Shown here: piece by piece, positions 20,168 to 29,172 of the stretch | Layout: every line of letters begins with the position of its first letter | How positions within the stretch are numbered: position 1 is the stretch's first letter | Source: BOG-994 sp049514215 | GTDB lineage: Bacteria; Pseudomonadota; Gammaproteobacteria; Burkholderiales; Burkholderiaceae_D | NCBI GenBank assembly: GCA_049514215.1 | Contig: JBEKVI010000001.1 | Span: 144,531-208,530 of the forward strand | Length of the DNA stretch: 64,000 bases | Reading direction: 5' to 3' | Notes under the pieces: model-generated | Databases searched by the model: none | Told to the model about the DNA's origin: nothing | Seen by the model: only the letters and a program-made list of their open reading frames with translations | Position numbers and translations under genes: made by a program

Positions 20168-20968
20168 ATGATTGATCTAAAGCGCTACTTTGATCGGGTC
20201 GGATACGCGGGCGAAAAGAACACCACGGTTCAGACGCTCGTAGCGCTCCACGAGGCGCATGCGGGCGCCATTCCCTTTGAGAACATCGATGTGCTCAGGG
20301 GGCTGCCGGTCTCGGTGCGGCTGTCGGACGTCGAGGCCAAGCTGGTGGGCGCGGAGCGGGGGGGATACTGCTTCGAACAAGCCACCCTGTTTCGCGCCGT
20401 TTTGGAGGCACTGGGCTTTCGCGCCCGGATCCAGTTGGCACGCGTGCGCTGGGCCGATGGACGAAAATTGCCGCGTTCGCACATGGTCCTTTGCGTCGAG
20501 ACCGACGAGGGTCCGTATCTCGCTGACGTCGGATTCGGCGGCCGCGGGCTTTTGCACCCGATCCCCTTCGCTGTACAAAACGAGCACTCGTCTGCTGACG
20601 GCTGTCGGTATCGCCTCGCGATCGAAGAGGCTGGAGACTGGGTGCTCGAGGGCGATATCGGGCGCGGCTTCGAGCCGCACTACGGCATCGCCCGGTCGGA
20701 GGCGACCCCGGAGGATATCGAGATGGCGAACTTTTACGTGTCGACTTCTCCGCAATCCATTTTCAGAAGCACGCTTGTGGTCCAGCGGTTAAGACGCCAG
20801 CGGCGCGCGCTCCTGGTCAACCGCAGTCTGAGCATTCGGGCCAACGGGCAGACGACGCTATCGGAACTGTCGAGCGACGGCGAGCTTCGAGAGGTCCTCG
20901 CGGACGAGTTCGGACTGCGTCTTGATCCGGGGATCGCGTTGTCACTGCCCTCGTCTGCTGGGGCCTAG
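20168..20968 (+). CDS. nat: Arylamine N-acetyltransferase
   Basis: A 266-residue cytoplasmic enzyme that moves an acetyl group from acetyl-CoA to aromatic amines or hydrazines. The thiol-protease-like triad is Cys68 in RGGYCFEQ, His in RSHMVLCV and Asp in LADVGFGGRG. The N-terminal PFENIDVLRG segment is also typical. The length matches bacterial NATs. The start ATG has AGGAAGGAAGCTAG upstream. It stands alone and divergent from the VOC gene. The natural substrate is unknown. Confidence 0.93.
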   Translation: MIDLKRYFDRVGYAGEKNTTVQTLVALHEAHAGAIPFENIDVLRGLPVSVRLSDVEAKLVGAERGGYCFEQATLFRAVLEALGFRARIQLARVRWADGRKLPRSHMVLCVETDEGPYLADVGFGGRGLLHPIPFAVQNEHSSADGCRYRLAIEEAGDWVLEGDIGRGFEPHYGIARSEATPEDIEMANFYVSTSPQSIFRSTLVVQRLRRQRRALLVNRSLSIRANGQTTLSELSSDGELREVLADEFGLRLDPGIALSLPSSAGA

Positions 20969-21113
20969 CGTGCGGCTTCGCAAGGGCGATTGGGCGCGCG
21001 CAGCAGTGACGCTGGCCCACCCAGTCCGGCCGGTCGTTGCCCGCGTGCCATAATCGCACCGCACCCCGTGATCGTCGAGTTTGTTTAGTGGGGCAGTTGC
21101 GAAAGGCAAATCA

Positions 21114-21938
21114 ATGGCAGGTCAACCTGAAATCACGAACATGGCGCTCTTTTGCGACTTTGAGAATATCGCATTGGGGGTGCGCGATGCCAAGTATGCG
21201 CAGTTCGACATCAATCGCGTCTTGGAGCGCCTGCTCGTGAAGGGAAGCATTGTCGTCAAGAAGGCGTACTGCGACTGGGAGCGCTACAAGGAATTCAAGT
21301 CCACCATGCACGAGGCGGCGTTCGAACTGATCGAGATTCCTCACGTGCGGCAGTCAGGAAAGAACTCCGCAGACATTCGCATGGTCGTCGACGCGCTCGA
21401 TTTATGCTACACCAAACTGCATGTCGACACGTTCGTGATCATTAGCGGTGATTCGGATTTCTCCCCGCTCGTCTCAAAGCTGCGCGAGAACAACCGCTTT
21501 GTGATCGGCGTGGGCGTGAAGAATTCGACATCCGATCTGCTTAGCGGTAATTGCGACGAATTCATCTATTACGATGACCTCGTGCGTGCCCAGGAGACCA
21601 AGCGGAAGCAGGCCTCCAAGAAGGCGACGAGCAAGACGGCGGTAAGCGCAGACAAGCCGGCCTCCGCGAAGACGGAGGACGAGCGCCGCCAGGATGCGAT
21701 TGATTTCCTGGTGGAGACGGTCGAAGCACTGATCGGCGAACGTGGATCAGACGAGAAGATCTGGGGATCCATGATCAAGCAGACGATGAAGCGGCGTCGG
21801 CCTGGCTTCAATGAGTCCTACTACGGATTTAGGACGTTCAAGGACCTCATGGAAGAGGCCCAGGTCCGCGGCGTCTTGTCGATGCAGCCCGATGAAAAAA
21901 CGGGACAATACATGGTAAAGCTGGCTGCGCCGAACTAG
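21114..21938 (+). CDS. NYN-domain putative ribonuclease with C-terminal OST-HTH/LOTUS domain
   Basis: A 274-residue protein predicted to bind and cut RNA. The NYN (PIN-like) domain fills about 10-150, with the acidic metal-binding residues in FCDFENIAL, NSADIRMVVDAL and SGDSDFSPLV. A Lys/Ala-rich linker follows (about 155-190). The OST-HTH/LOTUS domain covers about 195-270, with GFNESYYGFRTFKDLM. ATG 21114 is preferred because GAAAGG lies just upstream; TTG 21081 would add 11 residues. The target RNA is unknown. Confidence 0.85.
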   Translation: MAGQPEITNMALFCDFENIALGVRDAKYAQFDINRVLERLLVKGSIVVKKAYCDWERYKEFKSTMHEAAFELIEIPHVRQSGKNSADIRMVVDALDLCYTKLHVDTFVIISGDSDFSPLVSKLRENNRFVIGVGVKNSTSDLLSGNCDEFIYYDDLVRAQETKRKQASKKATSKTAVSADKPASAKTEDERRQDAIDFLVETVEALIGERGSDEKIWGSMIKQTMKRRRPGFNESYYGFRTFKDLMEEAQVRGVLSMQPDEKTGQYMVKLAAPN

Positions 21939-22033
21939 GGACGCGGGAGGCAGCGAACGCCACCGGCAACGTACAAGCTGGCGACAGACCCGCTCGTCGG
22001 ATTTCACAGGCCATTTCACCGGGGAGAACCACA

Positions 22034-22567
22034 ATGACGACGGAACGTCGCGGGAACAACGAACGCCGCAGCGTGGGCGAGCGCCGCAACGACACGCAAA
22101 GGCGCGATGTCCAGGAAAGGCGCGCGGGGTCAAAGGCGGCCCCGCGGCAGCCCAAAAAATCAAGCCTTGCTCCACCCGCCTTCGAGGCCATTCATCCCAA
22201 AGGGGTTTTTGACCTGTCCGCGTTCGCCCCTCTGTCTGCCGCCGTGAAAACCGGGAACCTGGTCTTCGTATCCGGCGTGCCGGCCTATGATGCCAAAGGA
22301 GGTCTCGCCGTGGGCGACTTCGCGGCCCAAATGACCCAGGTCTTGTCCAATGTCTCGGCCATTCTCGCGGCCGCCGGTTGCGACTGGTCCCATGTCGTCA
22401 AGGCGAATGTATTGCTGACCCGCCGCGAGGATTTCGCGCAGATGAACCGGCTCTACGCCGCACATTTTCCTGCGGGCCACTATCCGGCAAGAACCACCGC
22501 CATCGTCTACTCTCTTCCGCATCCCGATTTCCTCATCGAGATTGAATGCGTTGCTTCCCTGAATTAG
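22034..22567 (+). CDS. RidA/YjgF family protein with an N-terminal ERR-repeat tail
   Basis: A 177-residue protein whose residues about 50-177 form a RidA-type domain, a family of enamine/imine deaminases. Family parts are GNLVFVSGVPAYDAKGGL, the central helix with NVSAILAAAGCDWSHVVKANVLL, and PARTTAIVYSLPHPDFLIEIECVA. The usual catalytic Arg region reads ARTTAIV. The first 30 residues are five consecutive six-residue units of the form (E/Q)RRxxx, which is unusual for RidA and highly basic. The start has GGGGAGAACCACA upstream. It follows the NYN gene by 95 bases. Confidence 0.85.
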   Translation: MTTERRGNNERRSVGERRNDTQRRDVQERRAGSKAAPRQPKKSSLAPPAFEAIHPKGVFDLSAFAPLSAAVKTGNLVFVSGVPAYDAKGGLAVGDFAAQMTQVLSNVSAILAAAGCDWSHVVKANVLLTRREDFAQMNRLYAAHFPAGHYPARTTAIVYSLPHPDFLIEIECVASLN

Positions 22568-22663
22568 GCCTGTGCTGCCGCGGCCGCGCGCGCGGCGCAA
22601 AGACGGCGGGACCCCCTCGATACCGCGAAACCAGCGACCTGTCCTAGAGGCTAGCCGTCTTTC

Positions 22664-23581
22664 GTGTCCCGCGTTCTCATTCCCATTCCTGCATACGACT
22701 TTGATCCGACCGAAGTCGCCGTCTCGTGGATGCGACTCGTTGACGCGCGTCATGAGGTCATTTTTGCCACACCGGATGGAACCGCGGCACAGGGCGATCC
22801 TCTCATGCTGACCGGAGAGGGCCTCGACCTCTGGGGCCGGGTTCCAGGCCTGCGGCGCGCGAAGGTGCTGGGCCTTTTCTTGCGGGCCAATTCCCAGGCT
22901 CGCAAGGCATACGCAGCCCTCCGGGGCAGCCCTGAGTTTTTGGCGCCGAGGAACTACGCGGAACTCGAAGTGGGCGCGTACGACGCGCTCCTTCTGCCGG
23001 GCGGCCATCGGGCGCACGGCATGCGGCCCTACCTCGAGGACGTCACGCTGCGATCGTTTGTGGCCGATTTCGTCGACGCCGAGAAGCCTTTTGCTGCGAT
23101 CTGCCACGGAGCGGTCTTGGCCGCGCGATCCGTCTCCAAGAAGACAGGTCGATCGATTCTTTACGGCCGCAAGACAACGGGGCTCACATGGTCACTCGAG
23201 CGCAGCGCCTGGAACCTGATGAAGCATCTGGGACGGGTCTGGGATGCAAATTATTACCGCACTTATCTTGAATCGGTCGAGCAGGCGCCGGGCTACTGCA
23301 GCGTGCAGGCTGAAGTCGAGCGCGCCTTGCGCGCGCCATCGGACTTTCTGGACGTTCCCGCAGGCAGCGCCCATTTCTTTCGGAAAACGAGTGGTCTGTT
23401 TCGCGATTCACCGGGGGATAGTCGTGCCGCGTTCGTCGTGCGCGACGGTGACTATGTCTCCGCCCGCTGGCCAGGTGATGTCAACCTGTTTGCAAAGACG
23501 TTTTGCGAAGTGCTCGCAGAGCGCGGACGCGACCCAGGCGCGAAGGGCACATTGTCGGCAGGCTCGTCAGCGCCGGCATGA
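22664..23581 (+). CDS. DJ-1/PfpI family (class I glutamine amidotransferase-like) protein
   Basis: A 305-residue protein of the DJ-1/PfpI fold. The nucleophile elbow is AICHGAVLAAR, preceded by LLLPGGHRAHGMR and the acidic residue in the ELEVGAYDAL region. The family includes chaperone-like deglycases and proteases; which applies here cannot be told. It is longer than the common ~190-230 residues, with an extra C-terminal part (about 225-305). The start is GTG (GTGTCCCGC). The gene is convergent with xthA, whose stop lies 10 bases away. Confidence 0.8.
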   Translation: MSRVLIPIPAYDFDPTEVAVSWMRLVDARHEVIFATPDGTAAQGDPLMLTGEGLDLWGRVPGLRRAKVLGLFLRANSQARKAYAALRGSPEFLAPRNYAELEVGAYDALLLPGGHRAHGMRPYLEDVTLRSFVADFVDAEKPFAAICHGAVLAARSVSKKTGRSILYGRKTTGLTWSLERSAWNLMKHLGRVWDANYYRTYLESVEQAPGYCSVQAEVERALRAPSDFLDVPAGSAHFFRKTSGLFRDSPGDSRAAFVVRDGDYVSARWPGDVNLFAKTFCEVLAERGRDPGAKGTLSAGSSAPA

Positions 23582-23591
23582 CGTCCCGGGG

Positions 23592-24425
23592 CTAGAGCGA
23601 CCAGTCGTAGTCGATCGTCAGGGGAGCGTGGTCGCTAAAGCGCTGATCCTTGTAAATCGAGGTCGCCACGGCCTTTTCGGCGATACCCGGTGTGGCGATC
23701 TGATAGTCGATACGCCAGCCCACGTTATTGGTCCAAGCCTGACCACGACTGCTCCACCAGGTGTACTGATCGGGTCTAGGGTCGAGCCTACGGAACACGT
23801 CGACAAAGCCGAGCTCATCGAAGACGGCCGAAAGCCATGCGCGCTCTTCAGGCAGGAAGCCGGAGTTCTTCTGATTGCTCCTCCAGTTCTTCAGATCGAT
23901 TTCCTTGTGGGCGATGTTCCAATCGCCACAGAGAATGAATTCGCGCTTGGTCTCGAGGCTTTCCTTTTTCAGTGCCTTCAGATGGGGAAGGAATTCATGC
24001 AAGAAGCGAAACTTTGCCGCCTGCCTTTCGGGTGAACTGGATCCTGAAGGGAGGTAGACGCTGATGACGGAAAGCTGACTGCGGCTCCGATCAAAATCGG
24101 CGCGTACGTAGCGTCCTTCCAGGTCAAACTCTTTCGAGCCGAATCCGAGCGCCATCGCCTTGGGTCGCTTGACCGCATACAGGGCCGCTCCGCTGTAGCC
24201 CTTCTTTTCGGCGTAGTGAAAACCACCGTGGTGCGTTGCGCTTTGGAGCAGAATCTCGTCCATGTCTGCCTGCTGGGCCTTGAGCTCCTGGACACAGAGG
24301 ACATCGGGGGCGAGGATCTTAAGCCAGTCGAAGACGCCCTTTTTGGCCGCCGATCGGATTCCGTTAAGATTTAGCGTTGTCACTCTCAGGCGCTTTTGGG
24401 CCGGCACGGTGGGAGGTTTGCGCAT
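23592..24425 (-). CDS. xthA: Exodeoxyribonuclease III
   Basis: A 277-residue DNA-repair nuclease that cuts at abasic sites and degrades one strand 3' to 5'. Motifs of the EEP superfamily are all present: TLNLNGIRSA (Asn), DVLCVQELKAQ (Glu), FILCGDWNIAHKEIDL (Asp and Asn), and FSDHAPLTIDYD (Asp-His) at the C-terminus. The short N-terminal tail before RLRVTTLNLNG is extra. The gene is divergent from pyrE with about 100 bases between them. Confidence 0.95.
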   Translation of the reverse strand: MRKPPTVPAQKRLRVTTLNLNGIRSAAKKGVFDWLKILAPDVLCVQELKAQQADMDEILLQSATHHGGFHYAEKKGYSGAALYAVKRPKAMALGFGSKEFDLEGRYVRADFDRSRSQLSVISVYLPSGSSSPERQAAKFRFLHEFLPHLKALKKESLETKREFILCGDWNIAHKEIDLKNWRSNQKNSGFLPEERAWLSAVFDELGFVDVFRRLDPRPDQYTWWSSRGQAWTNNVGWRIDYQIATPGIAEKAVATSIYKDQRFSDHAPLTIDYDWSL

Positions 24426-24501
24426 AGGAACGAAGTTTGCGTTAGGTCGTGCGAAACCCTCTTGGGGGGCGCGCCGTGGACAAAAATCGGGCGTTGAGGG
24501 G

Positions 24502-24530
24502 GTATTTTGACCAAAAGAGGCGTATTTTGA
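24502..24530 (+). repeat. Direct repeat around the pyrE start codon
   Basis: GTATTTTGA occurs at 24502-24510 and 24522-24530, a period of 20 bases. The second copy contains the proposed TTG start. AGAGG lies between the copies at 24516-24520. A regulatory role in transcription or translation of pyrE is possible but unproven. Confidence 0.4.
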
Positions 24531-25219
24531 GCAATTTGCGTCAGGACTTCATTGAGTTCGCCGTGCGGTCTGGGGTTCTGATGTTCGGAGAATTCGTCAC
24601 CAAGGCGGGTCGTCAATCCCCCTATTTTTTTAACGCAGGGCTCTTTCATCACGGCGGGACACTGGCCAAGCTGTCGGGATTCTATGCGAAAACCCTGCTC
24701 GCGGCCGAGCGGGACCATGGATTAAAATTCGACCTGCTGTTTGGCCCGGCCTATAAGGGAATCACCCTGGCGTCGGCTACGGCAATCGCGCTGGCCCAGG
24801 TCGACATTCTTCACGGCGGCCGCGACATCCCCTTCGCTTTTAATCGGAAGGAAGCCAAGGACCACGGCGAGAAGGGCATAATAATCGGGGCAAAGCTTGC
24901 GGGCAACGTTGTCATCGTCGATGACGTGGTCTCGGCGGGGACTTCGGTACGGGAGTCGGTACAGATCATCCGGCAAGCGGGAGCGAATCCGGCCGCGGTA
25001 CTCATAGCGTTGGACCGGCAGGAGCGCGGAGGCGATGCCGTCAACGTTTCGGCCATGTCGGCAGTTCAGGAAGTGGAGCGGGACTATGGAATCCCGGTAG
25101 TATCCATCGCGAATCTCGATGACATCATGAGCTATCTCGAACTCGCCGCGACACCTGAACTGGCGTCTTACCAGACCGCAGTTGCACAATACCGTGCGCG
25201 CTACGGGGTGGCAGGATGA
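24527..25219 (+). CDS. pyrE: Orotate phosphoribosyltransferase
   Basis: Converts orotate and PRPP to orotidine monophosphate in pyrimidine synthesis. From the TTG start the protein is 230 residues. It begins SNLRQDFIEFAVRSGVL and has the orotate loop KAGRQSPYFFNAG, FGPAYKGITLA, the catalytic Lys-rich loop FNRKEAKDHGEKG, and the PRPP-binding motif VVIVDDVVSAGTS. This start is chosen because AGAGG lies six bases upstream and homologues begin at this point; an upstream in-frame ATG at 24449 would add 26 unlikely residues. The next gene overlaps its stop (ATGA). Confidence 0.95.
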   Translation: MSNLRQDFIEFAVRSGVLMFGEFVTKAGRQSPYFFNAGLFHHGGTLAKLSGFYAKTLLAAERDHGLKFDLLFGPAYKGITLASATAIALAQVDILHGGRDIPFAFNRKEAKDHGEKGIIIGAKLAGNVVIVDDVVSAGTSVRESVQIIRQAGANPAAVLIALDRQERGGDAVNVSAMSAVQEVERDYGIPVVSIANLDDIMSYLELAATPELASYQTAVAQYRARYGVAG

Positions 25220-25842
25220 TGCGGGCCGCCCTCCACACAGCCGCCTGCGTGGCCGTATTGGCCCTTGGGGGCGCCGCCTTTGGTCAGGCTCATATCTATT
25301 CTTGCAAGGACGCGAGCGGGCACACGATCACCTCGGATAGGCCGATTCCCGAGTGTGCTGATCGGACGATGGAAGAACGCAGCAAGGGCGGCACCGTGTT
25401 ACGCGAGATTACCCCCCCTCTGACGCCCGCCCAACAGCGTCAGCTCGAAGCAGACGAGAAGAAAAAGCACGAGCTTGCTGAAGCCGAGCGCGAGCAGCAA
25501 CGCCGCGATCAGGCGTTGTTGACCAACTATTCCAGCGAGAAGGACATCGATAGCGCGCGCGCTCGCGCGCTCGAGGACTATCAGGACGCGATCGCGAAGG
25601 CCCAGGAGCGATTAAAGCTGCTCTACGAGGACCGTACCGCCAATCAGAAGGAGGCGGCAAACTACAAGGGACAGACCGTGCCTTACAGCGTCCAAGGCAA
25701 AATCGATTTGACCGAGGCGCAGATCAATTCGGAGAATCAGACGATCGCGGATCGGAAGGTGGATATCGAACGGATCAACCACCGATTTGACGCGGATCTC
25801 GAGCGCTTTCGCGTCCTCACCAAGGGAACGGCGAAAAACTAA
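25216..25842 (+). CDS. Exported DUF4124 coiled-coil protein
   Basis: A 208-residue protein with a signal peptide (ACVAVLALGGAAFGQA) followed by a DUF4124 domain: HIYSCKDASGHTITSDRPIP, with a Cys pair (IYSCK and PECAD) that may form a disulphide. Residues about 75-200 are charged and helical, probably a coiled coil (EADEKKKHELAEAEREQQRR). The protein is periplasmic by prediction; no function is known for the domain. It overlaps pyrE by four bases, so the two are co-translated, and a terminator follows. Confidence 0.8.
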   Translation: MMRAALHTAACVAVLALGGAAFGQAHIYSCKDASGHTITSDRPIPECADRTMEERSKGGTVLREITPPLTPAQQRQLEADEKKKHELAEAEREQQRRDQALLTNYSSEKDIDSARARALEDYQDAIAKAQERLKLLYEDRTANQKEAANYKGQTVPYSVQGKIDLTEAQINSENQTIADRKVDIERINHRFDADLERFRVLTKGTAKN

Positions 25843-25855
25843 AGGTCGGCAGCGG

Positions 25856-25884
25856 GCTCGCCCCGATCAGCCGGCGAGCTTTTT
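25856..25884 (+). terminator. Rho-independent terminator of the pyrE operon
   Basis: GCTCGCC at 25856-25862 and GGCGAGC at 25873-25879 are perfect complements with a 10-base loop, followed by TTTTT. The 3' arm and T run lie inside the last codons of the convergent gatB gene. Confidence 0.65.
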
Positions 25885-27327
25885 ACGCAGCAGGTCATTG
25901 AGCTGTTGCGGATTGGCCTTGCCTTGCATCGCCTTCATTACCTGACCGACAAAAAATCCGAACAACTTGTCCTTGCCGGAGCGGTAGTCGGCCAGCTGCG
26001 CGGGGTGCGAGTGCAGGATGTCGTCGATGATTTTCTCGATCGCACCTGTGTCGGAGATCTGCTTGAGTCCTTTCTCGAGGATGATCTGGTCGGCCGCGTG
26101 TTCATCCGTGAGCGCTTTTTCCCAGAGCATCTCGAAGACGTCCTTGGCGATCTTCCCGCTGATAGTGCCATCGAGGATGCGGGCCAACAGGTTCGCCAGT
26201 TGCGGCGCCGAGACCGGGGACGCTTCTATTTCCAGGGCGTCGCGCCGAAGGTGGGACGCAACATCCCCCATGATCCAGTTCACGACGAGTTTCGAATGCT
26301 CCGCGCCCAGTTTCCGGACCGCTGTCTCAAAGAAAGTCGCCGTGGCCCGGCTGGCCGTCACCGCGTGCGCATCGTATTCCGAAAGGGCATACGCTTGCGC
26401 AAAGCGGGTGCGCGTGGCCGACGGCAGCTCCGGCATCGATTGGCGAACCTGCTCTACCCAGCTTGCCGAGACGCGCAGCGCCGGCAGATCCGGGTCGGGG
26501 AAGTAACGGTAGTCATCCGCATCCTCCTTGCTTCGCATGGGTCGTGTCTCGTTGCGATCCGGGTCGTAAAGGCGCGTTTCCTGACGAATGCGACCCCCGT
26601 CCTCCCGGATCTCGATGTGGCGTTGGACTTCGTAGTCGATCGCCTGCTGGAGAAAACGGAAGGAATTGAGGTTCTTGATTTCGCAGCGCGTACCCAGCTG
26701 CGTCTCGCCAGCCGGACGCACCGAGACATTGGCATCACAGCGAAAAGAGCCCTCTTGCATGTTCCCGTCACAGATCCCGAGCCATACAACCAAAGCGTGC
26801 AAGGCCCGGGCGTAAGCCACCGCCTCGGCTGAAGAGCGAAGATCGGGCTCGGAGACGATCTCGAGCAGGGGCGTTCCCGCGCGATTCAAGTCGATCCCGC
26901 TCATCCCCGCGAAGTCCTGGTGGAGACTTTTTCCGGCATCTTCTTCGAGGTGCGCGCGCGTAATGCGCACGATCTTGGAGAACACCCTGCCGTCCTCCTC
27001 AACCATGAACGAGAGCGTGCCCCCTTGAACGATGGGGCGCTCGAATTGGCTGATCTGGTAACCCTTCGGCAGGTCCGGGTAGAAGTAGTTCTTCCGTGCG
27101 AACACCGACACAGGAGCAATGGTCGCTCCGATGGCAAGTCCCAAGCGGATGGCCCGCTCGACGGCGCCACGGTTGAGCACAGGCAGCGTGCCGGGCAAAG
27201 CCAGATCGATCGGCGAGGCTTGGGTGTTCGGTTCCGCCCCGAAGCGCGTGGACGTTCCGCTAAAGATTTTCGATACGGTCGAGAGCTGGGTATGGGTCTC
27301 CAGACCGACGACGACTTCCCACTTCAT
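25867..27327 (-). CDS. gatB: Aspartyl/glutamyl-tRNA amidotransferase subunit B
   Basis: The 486-residue kinase/tRNA-binding subunit of GatCAB, which turns misacylated Asp-tRNA(Asn) and/or Glu-tRNA(Gln) into the correct amide form. The N-terminal catalytic signature is WEVVVGLETHTQLST, with the family segments DLALPGTLPVLNRGAVERAI and NYFYPDLPKGYQISQ. The YqeY-like C-terminal tail ends FFVGQVMKAMQGKANPQQLNDLLRKKL. The start overlaps the gatA stop by four bases. Confidence 0.96.
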   Translation of the reverse strand: MKWEVVVGLETHTQLSTVSKIFSGTSTRFGAEPNTQASPIDLALPGTLPVLNRGAVERAIRLGLAIGATIAPVSVFARKNYFYPDLPKGYQISQFERPIVQGGTLSFMVEEDGRVFSKIVRITRAHLEEDAGKSLHQDFAGMSGIDLNRAGTPLLEIVSEPDLRSSAEAVAYARALHALVVWLGICDGNMQEGSFRCDANVSVRPAGETQLGTRCEIKNLNSFRFLQQAIDYEVQRHIEIREDGGRIRQETRLYDPDRNETRPMRSKEDADDYRYFPDPDLPALRVSASWVEQVRQSMPELPSATRTRFAQAYALSEYDAHAVTASRATATFFETAVRKLGAEHSKLVVNWIMGDVASHLRRDALEIEASPVSAPQLANLLARILDGTISGKIAKDVFEMLWEKALTDEHAADQIILEKGLKQISDTGAIEKIIDDILHSHPAQLADYRSGKDKLFGFFVGQVMKAMQGKANPQQLNDLLRKKLAG

Positions 27328-28826
27328 CGCTTGGTCTCGCTATCAGAGGCGGGGTCGACCCGAGGCCCGTTGTGCGGTGAGCGCAGGTGCCAATCTGTCG
27401 CTTTTTGGAACTGATGCGCCGCACCCAGGAGTCGCGCCTCGTCGAAATAATTGGCGATCAGCTGCAGACCGATGGGTCGCTGCTGCGCGCCGAATCCGCA
27501 AGGCACGGATAGCCCGGGCAGACCCGCCAGACTGACCGACAAGGTAAAGATGTCGGCAAGGTAGTTCGCAACCGGATCATCGGTCTTCTCGCCGATGTCC
27601 CAGGCCACGGTCGGCGCGACCGGCGTCGCAATGACGTCGCAATCACGAAACGCAGACCGGAAATCCTCCGCGATCAGTCGGCGGATCTTTTGAGCCTGCA
27701 CGTAATAGGCGTCGTAATAGCCGTGAGAAAGCACATAGGTTCCGACCAGGATGCGTCGCTTGACCTCCCAGCCGAAGCCCTCGGCGCGCGTGCGCTCGTA
27801 CATTTCGAGCAGGTCGCCATAGTGCTGTGCCCGGTGGCCGTATCGCGCGCCATCAAAGCGGGACAGATTGGAAGAGGCCTCCGCGGGCGCGATGACGTAA
27901 TAAGCCGGAATCGACAACTCGGTTCGGGGCAGCGAAATGTCCACCAGCCGTGCACCGAGTCGCTCGTACTGCGCCAGGGCCGCCTGCACCGCGTGCGCAA
28001 CGTCGGTGTGAACGCCCTCGCCGAAGTATTCCCGGGGCAGGCCAATGCGCAGGCCGTCGATGGGTCGCAAAAACTCGCGACCGAAGTCCTCACGCACCCG
28101 TTCTACACTCGTGGAGTCGCGCTCATCGAACCCCGCCATGTGATTCAGAACCAAAGCACAATCGGCCGCCGACTTAGCCAGTACGCCGCCCTGATCCAGA
28201 CTGGACGCGAAGGCGATCATGCCCCAGCGCGAGACGCGACCATAGGTCGGCTTGATGCCGGTGACCCCGCACATCGAAGCCGGTTGCCTGATCGAGCCCC
28301 CGGTGTCGGTGCCGGTGGCCGCGGGAGCAAGCCGGGCCGCGACCAGCGCGGCGGAGCCTCCCGATGTACCGCCGGAGATCGCGCGCCGGTCCCACGGATT
28401 TTTCACGGGACCGAAGAACGAGTTCTCATTCGAGGAGCCCATGGCGAATTCGTCGCAATTTGCCTTGCCGATCGTGACCATCCCCGCGCCAGGGGACTGG
28501 ATGCCTAGCCGTTGGACGACCGTTGCGTCAAAAGGGCTGCGATAGTTCTCGAGCATTCGCGATCCCGCAGTGGACCTGAATTCGCGCGTGGTGAAAATGT
28601 CCTTGTGGGCAATCGGGATGCCCGTCAAGGGTGTCGCGTCACCCGATGCAATGCGCGCATCGGCCGCGTGCGCCTGGGCCAGGGAGACTTCGGCATCCAC
28701 GCTGATGAAGGCATTTAAGTCCGCCTGCTCTTCGATGCGGTCCAAAAAGAGCTGGGTCAGCTCGACGCTGGAGATCTTTCGCGATCGGAGGGCTTGCGCG
28801 ATCGCTTCGAGAGAATCGTTATGCAT
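27324..28826 (-). CDS. gatA: Aspartyl/glutamyl-tRNA amidotransferase subunit A
   Basis: The 500-residue amidase subunit of GatCAB, which releases ammonia from glutamine for the tRNA-bound amino acid. The Ser-cis-Ser-Lys triad is in PIAHKDIF (Lys), GTSGGSAALVAARLAP and TGTDTGGSIRQPAS (serines). The C-terminal part keeps SVSLAGLPGLSVPCG, with RPIGLQLIANYFDEARLL. It lies between gatC, 46 bases upstream, and gatB, which overlaps it. Confidence 0.96.
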   Translation of the reverse strand: MHNDSLEAIAQALRSRKISSVELTQLFLDRIEEQADLNAFISVDAEVSLAQAHAADARIASGDATPLTGIPIAHKDIFTTREFRSTAGSRMLENYRSPFDATVVQRLGIQSPGAGMVTIGKANCDEFAMGSSNENSFFGPVKNPWDRRAISGGTSGGSAALVAARLAPAATGTDTGGSIRQPASMCGVTGIKPTYGRVSRWGMIAFASSLDQGGVLAKSAADCALVLNHMAGFDERDSTSVERVREDFGREFLRPIDGLRIGLPREYFGEGVHTDVAHAVQAALAQYERLGARLVDISLPRTELSIPAYYVIAPAEASSNLSRFDGARYGHRAQHYGDLLEMYERTRAEGFGWEVKRRILVGTYVLSHGYYDAYYVQAQKIRRLIAEDFRSAFRDCDVIATPVAPTVAWDIGEKTDDPVANYLADIFTLSVSLAGLPGLSVPCGFGAQQRPIGLQLIANYFDEARLLGAAHQFQKATDWHLRSPHNGPRVDPASDSETKR

Positions 28827-28872
28827 GCGATTTACCGGCCATCCCGAACACAGAGCACGTTGGCCTGGAGTC

Positions 28873-29172
28873 TCATTCGATCACCTTGGGCACCAGATAG
28901 AGTCCATCGCGGACTGCGGGCGCTTGCGACTGGTAGGTCTCACGGTCGTTCACTTCGGTCACGACGTCCTCGCGCAAGCGTAGCGCGACCTCTTCAATCA
29001 TCTCCATGGGCGTTGCCAGGGGCTCGACGGTAGCGGTTGGTATCGATTGCATCTTTTCGATCAAGGCGAAGATGCTATTGAGCTGCGCCAGAGTCGCTGC
29101 GGCCTCGGCAGCACCCAGTTCAATTCGCGCAAGGCGCGCGATGCCTTGCACATCGGAGAGTTTGAGGGACAT
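28873..29172 (-). CDS. gatC: Aspartyl/glutamyl-tRNA amidotransferase subunit C
   Basis: The 99-residue subunit that wraps GatA and GatB together. It shows VQGIARLARIELGAAEAAATLAQLNSIFALIEKM in pieces typical of the family and ends with PAVRDGLYLVPKVIE. AAGG lies five bases before the ATG. It is the first gene of gatCAB and is divergent from mreB. Confidence 0.93.
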   Translation of the reverse strand: MSLKLSDVQGIARLARIELGAAEAAATLAQLNSIFALIEKMQSIPTATVEPLATPMEMIEEVALRLREDVVTEVNDRETYQSQAPAVRDGLYLVPKVIE

